Shown in pieces: positions 7,524 to 15,324 of a stretch of DNA of 64,000 nucleotides (positions are counted from its first letter, which is position 1; every line of letters starts with the position of its first letter). The notes beneath the pieces are model-generated. The model searched no databases. It was not told the origin of the DNA and saw nothing but the letters and a program-made list of their open reading frames with translations. A program made the translations under genes and the position numbers. Source of the DNA: Bradyrhizobium sp. 21 (GTDB lineage: Bacteria; Pseudomonadota; Alphaproteobacteria; Rhizobiales; Xanthobacteraceae); NCBI RefSeq assembly GCF_023073335.1, contig NZ_JADPJG010000019.1, positions 62,001 through 126,000 on the forward strand, in the 5' to 3' direction.

Positions 7524-7637
7524 GTAGGGTGGGTTAGCCCCGCGGCTGCGCAAAGCGCAATTCGCGCGGCGTAACCCACCACGCTCTATTTCCGCGGCAG
7601 CAGCAGAGGTGGGTTACGCTGCGCTAACCCACCCTAC
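7524..7637. repeat. dispersed inverted-repeat element (GTAGGGTGGGTTAG type)
   Basis: The element is bounded by GTAGGGTGGGTTAG (7524-7537) and its exact complement CTAACCCACCCTAC (7624-7637), with an inner GTAACCCACC / GGTGGGTTAC pair. A second copy lies at 13298-13384. This is a widespread Bradyrhizobium intergenic repeat family. Its right end overlaps the stop codon of the lytic transglycosylase gene and it lies between convergent genes. Confidence 0.85.
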
Positions 7638-8428
7638 GGATCCGCCGCGAGCCGCAAAAACTGCCGCTTCATCGCGTTGACCTTGGCGATATAGGCCGCG
7701 ACGAGGTGATCGCCGCAGCGCTCGCTGGCCATCATCTGAAACTTGCGACGCGCGTAAGCCGTGGCGGGACCTGCGCCGCAGAGATGGATGAAGGCGGCGA
7801 GATCCTGCTTCTGTTCGCGGCTTGGCCTCACCTCGTCGGCGCGGGTGAGAACGTCAGCGACATTGCGATCCAGATACACCGACGTCAGCTCGATGGCGTG
7901 GCTCGGGATCGCGCGGATATAAAAGCTGGTGGACCCGCAGCCTGACACCGTGACCGCGTTGCCGCGGATACAGAACGGGGCGGCATCGGCGTAGGCCGCG
8001 TCGAGCATCTGGTAGAGGCCGACGGCGCTCGAGGCGGGCCGGTAGATCGCGAGGGGATTGAAGCTCCATCGCCAGCGCCAATAGGTGCGCGCCACCGGAT
8101 TGCCTGAACTCTCGACCTGCGCCAGCGCGGCCAGCAATTCGGGCGTGATCGTCGCGGTGGAGTGCTTGCGGAACAGCGAACCGTATTGCCGCCAGGTTTC
8201 CGCTGGATCCTTGTCGAGGGCGCTGCCGACAAACACGAACAGCTCGGTCGGCTTGCGGATGATTTGATAGACGATGTTCACAAGCGCGATGGCGGCAAGC
8301 AGCACCGCCACGCCGACTGTGATGCGAACCATCCGCGGTGCTCGCGCGAAATTCTTTCGCGCCCACCGGGCGCTCCGGCGGACGCTGCGCGGCAGGCGAG
8401 GGAGAAGGCTTTTGGTTTTTCTCGGCAC
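7634..8428 (-). CDS. membrane-anchored lytic transglycosylase (SLT domain)
   Basis: 264 residues from a GTG at 8428 preceded by GAG. Residues 1-32 are basic, residues 33-58 are a membrane anchor (ITVGVAVLLAAIALVNIVYQ), and the rest is periplasmic. The SLT-like catalytic region contains ALAQVESSGNP, with the catalytic Glu in the usual ES-S-G setting, then SSAVGLYQMLDAAY and a conserved C-terminal helix set. It should cleave the peptidoglycan glycan strand. The frame stays open far upstream (to 9697), but that part is antisense to the desaturase gene. The start is the least certain part. Confidence 0.82.
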   Translation of the reverse strand: MPRKTKSLLPRLPRSVRRSARWARKNFARAPRMVRITVGVAVLLAAIALVNIVYQIIRKPTELFVFVGSALDKDPAETWRQYGSLFRKHSTATITPELLAALAQVESSGNPVARTYWRWRWSFNPLAIYRPASSAVGLYQMLDAAYADAAPFCIRGNAVTVSGCGSTSFYIRAIPSHAIELTSVYLDRNVADVLTRADEVRPSREQKQDLAAFIHLCGAGPATAYARRKFQMMASERCGDHLVAAYIAKVNAMKRQFLRLAADP

Positions 8429-8644
8429 GTTCTCGGCATCGGCGGTGTGGAGTGCATTGCGCAGGCTGTGGACTTGGTTAACGCGATCGCCCAGCTGTTG
8501 AAATCTCGCTTCATTTTTCTCTGATTGCGTCTCGTCAGGTCCCGGTTCCGTGTTCTCCCGGACACTCCGCTCCTTGATGGAAACAACCCTTGGCTGTACG
8601 GTGCGCCGCAGTAGAGTTAATTTTCCGTGAATGGATCGACTGGA

Positions 8645-9664
8645 ATGACGGTAGTTGAGGGCGTGGTGTCGCGTGAAGGCACAAACCGGAACACGAACCG
8701 GAAAATGCCGCCGGGCGTGCTTCTCGAAGGTCCGGTGGTGGATGCCAAGTTTCTCGATTCCTATATCGCCTTCGGCTTCATGGTCGGAGGCTCGATCGCC
8801 GCGCTGGTCTGGGCGTTTTGGCAAGGCATCGGTCGGGTGGAGGTTGCGGTCTTCGCAGGCATGTTCCTGCTGACCACGATCGGGATCGGCTTCATGCATC
8901 GCTACTTCGTGCACCGCAGCTTTCGCTGCGGTCCGGTGATGCGGACGCTTCTCGCCGCGATCGCCACGCTGGCGGTGCAGGGCTCGATCCTGAAATGGGT
9001 GAGCAACCATCGCCGGCACCATCTTCACTCCGACAAGCCCGGCGATGTCCACAGCCCCTACTATGACGGCGACGGCAACCGCATTGCCAGCTTCCTCAAG
9101 GGGATGTCGCATGCGCAAGGCGGCTGGGTGTGGGACCGGGCCACCACCGATGGCGAATACTACGCCAGGGATATTCTGGCCGACCCGATCGCCATGTTTT
9201 TCACCAGGACTCGCTGGTACTGGTACGCGCTGTCGGCAGTGATCATTCCTGGCGCGATCGGCTACGCGTTCGGCGGCGTGCACAGCATGATCGGCTGCGT
9301 GTTGTTCTCGGGCCTGTTCCGCAGCTACCTCATGACGATGGCGACCTCGCTGGTCAATTCGGTCTGCCACAGCGAGGGTCACTACGGCTACCGCCGCTTC
9401 GAGACCCCTGACGGCACCACCAACGAGCTGGTGACCACGATCCTCACCTTCGGTGAAGGGCTGCACAACAACCATCACCGGTTTCCGCGCGACGCCTACC
9501 TGTCGCACGCCTGGTACGAGATCGACATCAATGGCCTGATTATTCTGGGGCTGGGGAAAATCGGGCTGGTGCACGACATTTTCTCGGCCGGAAGCCGGAC
9601 GCTTCGCTCTGGAGATCCGGACGGCGGACAGCGTCCAGTGGCAGATAACGAAGCGATGGTTTGA
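8645..9664 (+). CDS. acyl-CoA/fatty-acid desaturase
   Basis: 339 residues from ATG 8645; a GTG at 8627 would add six. The three histidine boxes of membrane di-iron desaturases are present: HRYFVHR (HxxxxH), HRRHH, and HNNHHRFP near the C-terminus. At least four hydrophobic segments surround them (YIAFGFMVGGSIAALVWAFW, VFAGMFLLTTIGIGF, ALSAVIIPGAIGYAFGGV). The enzyme introduces a cis double bond (delta-9 type) into acyl chains, using oxygen and electrons from a ferredoxin/cytochrome partner, and so affects membrane fluidity. It is divergent from the lytic transglycosylase gene with about 215 bases between. Confidence 0.9.
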   Translation: MTVVEGVVSREGTNRNTNRKMPPGVLLEGPVVDAKFLDSYIAFGFMVGGSIAALVWAFWQGIGRVEVAVFAGMFLLTTIGIGFMHRYFVHRSFRCGPVMRTLLAAIATLAVQGSILKWVSNHRRHHLHSDKPGDVHSPYYDGDGNRIASFLKGMSHAQGGWVWDRATTDGEYYARDILADPIAMFFTRTRWYWYALSAVIIPGAIGYAFGGVHSMIGCVLFSGLFRSYLMTMATSLVNSVCHSEGHYGYRRFETPDGTTNELVTTILTFGEGLHNNHHRFPRDAYLSHAWYEIDINGLIILGLGKIGLVHDIFSAGSRTLRSGDPDGGQRPVADNEAMV

Positions 9665-9673
9665 TGGGTGTCT

Positions 9674-9704
9674 GTAGCCGGATTGAGCGTCGCGCAATCC
9701 GGGA
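9674..9704. repeat. short palindromic intergenic repeat
   Basis: GTAGCCGGATTGAGCG and CGCAATCCGGGA form an imperfect inverted repeat of the CCGGAT/ATCCGG class scattered between Bradyrhizobium genes. It follows the desaturase stop by about 10 bases and may help end its transcript. Confidence 0.5.
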
Positions 9705-9771
9705 CCAGCGCAGCTTGGGGCAGACCCGGTCCCTAATGCTTGAACCGCGTGCCATTAAGTTTTCCGGAGAG

Positions 9772-9796
9772 GGAACAATGCAGCGGACCGGCCGTT
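9772..9796 (+). promoter_or_regulatory. EcfG-type general stress promoter
   Basis: GGAAC (9772-9776), 16 bases, CGTT (9793-9796): a perfect match to the alphaproteobacterial EcfG consensus. It lies 32 bases before the ATG at 9829, so the ATG at 9778, inside the promoter, is not the start. Confidence 0.75.
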
Positions 9797-9828
9797 GCAT
9801 CATCGACACATTCCGTCCGGAGAACATT

Positions 9829-10134
9829 ATGAACAAGATAGCAATCTCTTTCGCAGTAGCTGCAAGTGCGCTCCTCGCGACCGCAGCCACGGCTTCGCCC
9901 CTCATTGCCGATCAATCCATCCGTTCGAACAGCGACATCCAGAACGTTCGCATGGTCTGCAACGAAGACGGCCGTTGCTGGCGCGAGCACGCCGACCGAC
10001 GCGTCATCGTTCGCGAGTCCTATGGTTACGCTCCTCGCGAGCGCTACATTGAGCGCCGCGGCTATGAGGAACGTGGCGGCATCGGCATCCGTGCTCCCGG
10101 CGTGAGCGTTGGCATCGGCACAGACCGCTACTGA
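9829..10134 (+). CDS. small secreted stress protein, 101 aa
   Basis: ATG 9829 follows CCGGAG. Residues 1-22 are a signal peptide (MNKIAISFAVAASALLATAA, cleavage after TAS). The mature part has one cysteine pair (VCNEDGRCW), a basic Tyr/Arg-rich middle and a Gly/Val-rich C-terminus (RAPGVSVGIGTDRY). The perfect EcfG-type promoter upstream makes it a likely general stress gene. A strong hairpin follows the stop. Biochemical function unknown. Confidence 0.82.
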   Translation: MNKIAISFAVAASALLATAATASPLIADQSIRSNSDIQNVRMVCNEDGRCWREHADRRVIVRESYGYAPRERYIERRGYEERGGIGIRAPGVSVGIGTDRY

Positions 10135-10154
10135 GCTAAACAACCACAGCTTTC

Positions 10155-10184
10155 CGAAGGCCGCGGCGAAACCCGCGGCCTTCG
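10155..10184 (+). terminator. GC-rich hairpin, probable terminator
   Basis: CGAAGGCCGCGG (10155-10166) pairs with CCGCGGCCTTCG (10173-10184) across a six-base loop. The T-run after it is short, so it may act as a weak terminator or as a 3'-end stabiliser. Confidence 0.6.
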
Positions 10185-10532
10185 TGCGTTTGAGCCCAGA
10201 TTGTGCAGATCGCATCGAGCCGTCCTTCCCTGACGGCGGCAGTCCCGTTCTATTTCCGGTTTAGCTGCAAAAATATGCCTCGACGCCCAGAAGCTGTGAA
10301 AACAAGAAAGTCGGTGACGACCGAGCCTTCCATCCCGCACCGGCTGAGCGCGATCGAATTTCAAATTTAAGTTGCGCTCAGGGGAACCCGTACACATTGC
10401 AGCCGTTGAGTCATCGATCCCCCTAGCGTAGCGAGATCGAACCTCCGATCCTCGCCTGAGTTGAGACCGCAGTCGCCTCGTGAGAGCGGCCCGGCGCGAA
10501 GCGTCCTCCGTGCGTATCAACCGGAAACCTTC
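10185..10532. other. intergenic region upstream of the NepR-like gene
   Basis: About 350 bases without a gene. The one recognisable element is the EcfG-type promoter at 10383-10407, which would give a leader of roughly 120 bases before the ATG at 10533. Confidence 0.5.
10383..10407 (+). promoter_or_regulatory. EcfG-type general stress promoter
   Basis: GGAAC at 10383-10387 and CGTT at 10404-10407 with a 16-base spacer match the EcfG consensus exactly. It reads into the NepR-like and GlsB-like genes. Confidence 0.75.
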
Positions 10533-10730
10533 ATGAACAGCCCCGATGTTCGCAATGCCATGCAGATCGACCGCGGCTCCAGCCTGGCGATTTGCAATGA
10601 AATAGCAGACCGCCTGCGAATCGAGCTTAGGGGCGAGCACGAGCCATTACCGCGACATCTGACGGCCCTGCTCGACCGGATTGCGCAGATCAGCGGCCAT
10701 TCGAACCAGGCGATTGAGGTCACAAAATGA
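10533..10730 (+). CDS. NepR-like small protein, 65 aa
   Basis: MNSPDVRNAMQIDRGSSLAI begins the protein. Its core, ICNEIADRLRIELRGE followed by PLPRHLTALLDRI, has the spacing of NepR anti-sigma factors (I..xLR....xPLPxxLxxLLxxI). NepR holds EcfG inactive until phosphorylated PhyR takes it away. Here the usual partners phyR and ecfG are not adjacent, so this may be a divergent or paralogous NepR; assignment is by motif only. The gene sits behind a perfect EcfG promoter and its stop overlaps the next start (ATGA), so translation is coupled to the GlsB-like gene. Confidence 0.65.
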   Translation: MNSPDVRNAMQIDRGSSLAICNEIADRLRIELRGEHEPLPRHLTALLDRIAQISGHSNQAIEVTK

Positions 10731-11032
10731 GGATGTCCAGCGAAAGCCTTTTGGTCATCGTGTTTGTCGGTCTCGTCGCCGGCTGGCTGGCGGGCCAGAT
10801 CGTTCGCGGCACCGGATTTGGGATCGTCGGCGATATCATTATCGGAATGCTGGGCGCGTTTGTCGGCAGCTGGTTGTTGCCACAGCTCGGCGTGCATCTT
10901 GGCAGCGGCATGATCAGCGCGATCGTCAACGCGACCATAGGCGCGGTCCTGCTGCTTCTCGTCGTCCGGCTGGTCCGCGGTGGCGGTGGATGGGGAAGCA
11001 GTTGGCGCGGCAGCTGGGGCCGGCGCTGGTGA
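10727..11032 (+). CDS. GlsB/YeaQ/YmgE-family membrane protein
   Basis: 101 residues with three hydrophobic segments (LLVIVFVGLVAGWLAGQIVR, IIIGMLGAFVGSWLLPQLG, SAIVNATIGAVLLLLVVRLV) and the glycine-rich GxGxVGDIIIGMLGAFVG signature of the family formerly called transglycosylase-associated. Small inner-membrane stress proteins; function uncertain. The C-terminus is Gly/Trp/Arg-rich. It overlaps the upstream NepR-like gene by four bases and shares its stress promoter. Confidence 0.88.
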   Translation: MRMSSESLLVIVFVGLVAGWLAGQIVRGTGFGIVGDIIIGMLGAFVGSWLLPQLGVHLGSGMISAIVNATIGAVLLLLVVRLVRGGGGWGSSWRGSWGRRW

Positions 11033-11114
11033 CTAATGCTCACGCAGCGGCATCAGGCGCCGGTGAGACGCCGGCAACACATGTGCTCGCGATGACCTCC
11101 GGATCGGATCCAAT

Positions 11115-11333
11115 ATGCTAGACTTTTCGAATGCGTCGTTTTCGCCTGAAACCATCGGCATCATGAAAACTGCGCTGGACACGGCGGTCGCGTCGCTGCC
11201 GGCTCCGGTCAGCTCTGCGCATGTCAGGTCGATCGCGGAAACAATCCTTCGCACAGCGAAGGAGGGCGAGCGAAACCCCGCTGTCCTGGAGCGCATGGCG
11301 TTGATGGAGCTCCAGATCTCGCCGCGTGATTGA
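11115..11333 (+). CDS. conserved small hypothetical protein, 72 aa
   Basis: MLDFSNASFSPETIGIMKTA and a second half AETILRTAKEGERNPAVLER. Helical, soluble, without cysteines. I recall near-identical short proteins in other Bradyrhizobium genomes, which together with good codon use supports it as real. It starts about 80 bases after the GlsB-like gene and could belong to the same stress transcript. No function known. Confidence 0.7.
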   Translation: MLDFSNASFSPETIGIMKTALDTAVASLPAPVSSAHVRSIAETILRTAKEGERNPAVLERMALMELQISPRD

Positions 11334-11388
11334 TGCCGGTCCGCGAGCTTGCGTGCTGGCGCAGACGTGGTCGCATTGCCCTGCGGGC

Positions 11389-12498
11389 TCACCAATCCGG
11401 ATCGCCGTAGTAGCGATCGCCCATATAGGGTGGGGGCATCCAGGGCCCTCGCGACGGCCGGGGTCGCCGAGGCGCGATCGCGTGCGGCCGTGCAGGCGCA
11501 GCGGCATCGTTGTTGATGACGCTGCGCGCGGCGGGTTTCGCGGGTGCGGCTGCGGATGAAGCCGTCAGTTGCGTTTGCAGCGCCTGGACCTGTGCGGCGA
11601 GGCGCGCATTGTCCGCCGCATCCTTCTCCTGCGCCGCCTTGAGCTGTTGAATGGTGTCGGCCTGCTCGCGCAGCGTCTGCTCGTTGCGGCTTTTCAGTTG
11701 CTCAAGCTTTCCGTTGATGCTCGCAAGCTCGCTGGTGATGGTCTTGAGCGATTGCGCGAGATCCGATGACGACGGGTCAGGCGGCGTGGCGCCAGTTCTT
11801 GCCGCGTCGGGTCTTGAAGCGTCAAACCCTGCAGCGCTCTCCGTGTCCCTGGCGATGGGCGGCGCGGGCACCGTGCCGGGCTCATCCGCGGCAGCCAGTT
11901 GCACGGCCTGCGGTTGCGCCGGATTTTTTACCGCGGACGCTTGCGGAGGCGGGCTGGCGGCCGGCGGAGCCCATCGCGCCATGATCGACCTGCTCATAGA
12001 CCTGGCCTCGTCACGATAGTGCGAAGCGAAGGCGACACCGAGAACGCCGATCGCCAGCACGAGACCAACCAAGGCGCGCAGCATGGGTCGATTTCCCTTC
12101 AGGCCTTGGTCGCGAACCCTGTTATCCGGCGGCGGCGACGCGGCGTTGAGGGTCTTTTGCTCGGGTGGCGTGTCCTGGAGAGCCTTGGCTGCCTCCGCAG
12201 CGGCGCTTGCTTGCGAGGGCCGTGGTTTTTCGCCGCCGCGTTCCATTCCGGAAACCAGCCGGTCCAGCCGCGCGAGGTCTTGCTCAGCGCTCTTGATCTG
12301 GTCAAGGGCCCGCGCCAGGCCGCCATCCGCACGCCCCGCGTCCGGCTTGGGGGCATCAGGCTTCTGGTCATCAGGCTTCTGGTGATCAGGTTTGGGGTCG
12401 TTCGCTTCGGGCACCGATGCGCTCTCGATCCGGTCGGGCGTGAATGGGAGTGCGGCAGTCCGATCGTCGGAAGGATAGGCCTCACATTGGTTCAACAC
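11389..12498 (-). CDS. single-pass membrane protein with coiled coil
   Basis: 369 residues from a GTG at 12498. The N-terminal 135 residues are polar, with a repeated DxxKPD motif (PKPDHQKPDDQKPDAPKPD) and a short helix (ALDQIKSAEQDLARLDRLV). A membrane span follows at about 139-158 (LRALVGLVLAIGVLGVAFAS). Residues 165-235 are Pro/Ala-rich. Residues 245-310 form a clear coiled coil (LKTITSELASINGKLEQLKS) and the C-terminus is Arg/Pro-rich, ending PYMGDRYYGDPDW. Probably an inner-membrane protein with a periplasmic coiled coil. No named domain recognised. Confidence 0.75.
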   Translation of the reverse strand: MLNQCEAYPSDDRTAALPFTPDRIESASVPEANDPKPDHQKPDDQKPDAPKPDAGRADGGLARALDQIKSAEQDLARLDRLVSGMERGGEKPRPSQASAAAEAAKALQDTPPEQKTLNAASPPPDNRVRDQGLKGNRPMLRALVGLVLAIGVLGVAFASHYRDEARSMSRSIMARWAPPAASPPPQASAVKNPAQPQAVQLAAADEPGTVPAPPIARDTESAAGFDASRPDAARTGATPPDPSSSDLAQSLKTITSELASINGKLEQLKSRNEQTLREQADTIQQLKAAQEKDAADNARLAAQVQALQTQLTASSAAAPAKPAARSVINNDAAAPARPHAIAPRRPRPSRGPWMPPPYMGDRYYGDPDW

Positions 12499-12595
12499 AA
12501 CGCGCGGGCGAAGGAGAAATTATGGCAGGGACGGGTCGAGCGAGACTGACGTCGAACTGTGGGTTCGAGGCGCTTGATCCGTAATGTTGGCGTGG

Positions 12596-12620
12596 GGAAC
12601 CAAATGCAAAATCATTCGAT
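12596..12620 (+). promoter_or_regulatory. possible EcfG-type promoter
   Basis: GGAAC (12596-12600), 16 bases, CGAT (12617-12620). The -35 is perfect and the -10 has one mismatch from CGTT. It lies 36 bases before the PfpI-type gene, a family often under stress control. Confidence 0.4.
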
Positions 12621-12655
12621 TGATGAGCATCACCCCACGATCAACGGAGACACGG

Positions 12656-13219
12656 ATGGAACTGTCCGGGAAAAAGATTGCGATTCTTGCGACCAACGGC
12701 TTCGAGCAATCGGAGCTCGAAGTGCCGCGTGATACCCTCAAGGCGGCCGGAGCGACCGTCGAGATCATTTCGCTGCAGCCCGGCGAGATCAAGGGCTGGG
12801 ACGAGAAGGACTGGGGCCGCCCCGTCAAGGTCGACAAGACCCTCGATCAGGCCAAGGCCGGCGATTATGACGCGCTGGTGTTGCCCGTCGGCCAGATCAA
12901 CCCTGATCTCCTGCGCGTCGAGCCCAAGGCGCTGGCCTTCATCAAGAGCATCTTCGATGCCAAGAAGGTCGTTGCCGCGGTCTGCCATGCGCCCTGGCTG
13001 CTGGTCGAAACCGGCATCGCGAAGGGCCGCAGGATGACCTCCTACAAATCGATCAAGACCGACATCGCCAATGCCGGGGCGAAGTGGGAGGATTCCGAGG
13101 TCGTCGTCGACCAGGGCATCATCACCTCGCGCAACCCGGGTGACCTCAAGGCCTTCAACGCCAAGATCATCGAAGAGGTGAAGGAAGGCCGCCACACCCA
13201 GCGCAGCAACGCGGCGTAA
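12656..13219 (+). CDS. PfpI/DJ-1 type 1 glutamine-amidotransferase-like protein
   Basis: 187 residues from ATG 12656, with ACGGAGA just upstream. Rossmann-like start KKIAILATNGFEQSELEVPR, the conserved Glu near residue 16, and the nucleophile elbow AAVCHAPWLL with Cys in the expected place followed by His. The end is GIITSRNPGDLKAFN. Members include PfpI, YhbO and DJ-1; they act in carbonyl or general stress defence, with disputed protease and deglycase activities. It stands alone and is followed by a dispersed repeat. Confidence 0.9.
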   Translation: MELSGKKIAILATNGFEQSELEVPRDTLKAAGATVEIISLQPGEIKGWDEKDWGRPVKVDKTLDQAKAGDYDALVLPVGQINPDLLRVEPKALAFIKSIFDAKKVVAAVCHAPWLLVETGIAKGRRMTSYKSIKTDIANAGAKWEDSEVVVDQGIITSRNPGDLKAFNAKIIEEVKEGRHTQRSNAA

Positions 13220-13297
13220 GGGGCGGTTACAGTGACGGTGCGCGTGGCAATGCCACCCGCCCCCCGTTCACGTGGCGCTATCGAATGAAATTGGCTC

Positions 13298-13384
13298 GTA
13301 GGGTGGGTTAGCCAAAGGCGTAACCCGCCACGACTTGCCGTAGAAAACAAAAGAGGTGGGTTACGCTCCGCTAACCCACCTCAC
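13298..13384. repeat. second copy of the GTAGGGTGGGTTAG repeat
   Basis: GTAGGGTGGGTTAGC at the left and GCTAACCCACC at the right flank an inner GTAACCCGCC and GGTGGGTTAC pair, the same layout as the element at 7524-7637 but shorter (about 87 bases). It lies between convergent genes and could fold into a long hairpin in either transcript. Confidence 0.85.
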
Positions 13385-13408
13385 GCGCCAGAATTCTGGA
13401 GCCGGCAA

Positions 13409-13924
13409 TCAATAGCGGCTGCCGGTGCCCTTTTGCTGCGTGATCCAGTCCGACAAGGTTTTCGGTCTGGATTTCTCGGTCCGGCCCGGTGATGCCTTTG
13501 GATTGTCACGGGTGCCTTTCGTCGAACGGGTGCGCGGCGCATCCGTTGCGTGGACGCTCCTCAAGGCAGTCGTCGATGCCTCAGCGGCTTCCTTCTCGAG
13601 GCGCAACTGCTTCAATCGCGCCATCTTGAGGCGCTCTGCCTCGACCTCGGGGCGTTCGGCGAGCTGCGGCTTGTGCTGAGCAAGCTCGGCCGGGACCAGG
13701 ACCCCGAGAATGGTCGTCTCGCCGAGCGCCTTGCAGGCTTCGAGCCGATGCAGTCCATCGACCAGAACGAGGCGGTCTCCGTCGAGCCGAACGGAAATGG
13801 GAGCCTGTTGTCCGATGTCCAGCATGCTTTCCGCGATCTCCCCGACGGTCTCGGGCTTGATGGCTTTCTTCTGCTTCGTGGGAACGAAGATCTTCTCGAT
13901 CGGAAAGCTTTCCGGTTTGGGCAT
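13409..13924 (-). CDS. ParB N-terminal-domain-like protein
   Basis: 171 residues. Residues 1-90 match the ParB/sulfiredoxin-like fold: FPIEKIFVPTKQKKAIKPET, then GQQAPISVRLDGDRLVLVDG and LHRLEACKALG. The DGxHRxEA box replaces the GERRxRA of chromosomal ParB. Residues 95-171 are a basic, low-complexity tail without the HTH or dimer domain of true ParB, so a role in chromosome partition is unlikely; similar stand-alone domains occur as nucleases or nucleotide-binding regulators. It is next to the AT-rich insert, but its composition matches the chromosome. Confidence 0.75.
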   Translation of the reverse strand: MPKPESFPIEKIFVPTKQKKAIKPETVGEIAESMLDIGQQAPISVRLDGDRLVLVDGLHRLEACKALGETTILGVLVPAELAQHKPQLAERPEVEAERLKMARLKQLRLEKEAAEASTTALRSVHATDAPRTRSTKGTRDNPKASPGRTEKSRPKTLSDWITQQKGTGSRY

Positions 13925-14168
13925 AACTCGACTCCGCTTTTACCGGGCCCGTCGGAACCCATGCCGGTGATGTCAGGAGTTTAGGAGGGAAGGGCTCGAC
14001 CGCAAAGGCAATTCGGAGGCGGGGAATGATAAGCACCGAAGCAGGAACAAATCTGCGATTTCGGTGATAGTGCATTCAATTGCCGCCGCGCACCAAACGC
14101 GAGCCGAAGCCGCAGATTGGAGCGAGGGAATTAAGTGCAGTCCAGCACTGTCACCGCTATTCCCAAGT

Positions 14169-15239
14169 TCAATCTTGGCCGGACCGCTCTAGGTTGCCTT
14201 CAATGCTTTTCTCATGTTGCTTTAGGAGCTTTTGCACCTTGTCTTCCCCAAATTTCGAAACGAGGAATTTATAAGGCTTCACTGGCATTTCGCCCCAAGG
14301 GGGAGAAGCGAGCTCAAAATAGCGGTCAATATTGTTGTACATCAACAGTAGGCGAACGAATCCAACTCCATATCCATCATCTATTTGCGCCTTATATGCC
14401 TGCTCAAATTCAGGCGTAAGCAATTGCTGAAGGCCACCAATTGTTTTTACTCCAAATAGTCGCAGTTCATCCGAAAGTACGTCAGCGTTTGCACTTTCAA
14501 GCGGAAGACCAAGCGCAATGCTGCTTTCCTCGATGAAGCGCTGAAGTGAGATCGAGTCAATTTCGGCATCGGATATTTGATTGATGGTCTTGTGTTCTAG
14601 CGACGCACGATAGTTGTCAATCTCCTTCGAGATTTCATCGAATCCAGCATCAACAATTTCCAACATTCCAGAATAGAGATTTAGCTTTCGTTCGATTTTC
14701 GACGGCAACGCGACCGTGAATTTGAAGGAGCTGTCATGCGCCAGTTCAGCCCACGCATGCTGCAAGACCGTTCGTACCTGAATTTCAAACTTTAGCTCTC
14801 CAAGAGCCGCGTATTCGGGTAATGGCGCGCGCCGCTTCCCTAGCGTACAGACGAAATGCGTCGATCGATATCCCAGCCGATCAAGACCGAGAGTTTTTGT
14901 TCGGTCGAGACTGTTTCCTTTATCAACTTCAAATAATTGCCGAACGACATCGCTAATGGCAATGACTTGGGCTTCTAGGAAGGTTACCACTCGTATTCCA
15001 GAAAGATCAGTGAGCTGAAGATGCGGCTCTCGATACTGCTTGCTCGTGATCTTTCTCAGCGCTTCGTCTCGGTTCTTTACTCTTCCGGTCACGCTTAGGT
15101 ACTCGATCTTTTCCTTTTGAACCATGCTTTCGAGTAGCGATTGGACGATCGGCATTAACCGCTCATGGTTAGGCAATACCTCGTCCAGCCAAATCTTGTG
15201 TTGGTCGTCGACAGCTTTTGTAGGATCTGATGCGTCCAT
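14169..15239 (-). CDS. RelA/SpoT synthetase-domain protein in an AT-rich insert
   Basis: 356 residues. Residues 45-175 are the alarmone synthetase fold: VTGRVKNRDEALRKI, the DLSGIRVV motif, GYRSTHFVC, and EIQVRTVLQHAWAEL, with the Glu, Gln and His pattern of active enzymes. There is no HD hydrolase domain and no TGS/ACT region; residues 180-356 are a helical C-terminal part of unknown fold. Such proteins move pyrophosphate from ATP onto GDP/GTP, or in toxic members onto adenosine nucleotides or tRNA. The gene is clearly lower in G+C than its neighbours, has its own TATAAT promoter and no partner gene, all suggesting recent transfer. Its substrate cannot be told from the sequence. Confidence 0.85.
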   Translation of the reverse strand: MDASDPTKAVDDQHKIWLDEVLPNHERLMPIVQSLLESMVQKEKIEYLSVTGRVKNRDEALRKITSKQYREPHLQLTDLSGIRVVTFLEAQVIAISDVVRQLFEVDKGNSLDRTKTLGLDRLGYRSTHFVCTLGKRRAPLPEYAALGELKFEIQVRTVLQHAWAELAHDSSFKFTVALPSKIERKLNLYSGMLEIVDAGFDEISKEIDNYRASLEHKTINQISDAEIDSISLQRFIEESSIALGLPLESANADVLSDELRLFGVKTIGGLQQLLTPEFEQAYKAQIDDGYGVGFVRLLLMYNNIDRYFELASPPWGEMPVKPYKFLVSKFGEDKVQKLLKQHEKSIEGNLERSGQD

Positions 15240-15324
15240 GCTTGAACAACTCTTTCGGGATACACGATGGGCTCAGTCTATGACTGCGGATTAGATGCGT
15301 TGGTTGATGAAATAAATATGCGCA

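Noticed and set aside
8429..9697. N-terminal extension of the lytic transglycosylase frame
   Set aside because: The frame stays open but runs antisense through the desaturase gene. The membrane anchor near 8300 marks the true N-terminal region.
13409..13924. ParB-like protein as partition or defence partner of the RelA/SpoT gene
   Set aside because: It matches the chromosome in composition, is separated by about 245 bases from the AT-rich gene, and lacks the HTH of ParB. Adjacency alone is not evidence of a pair.
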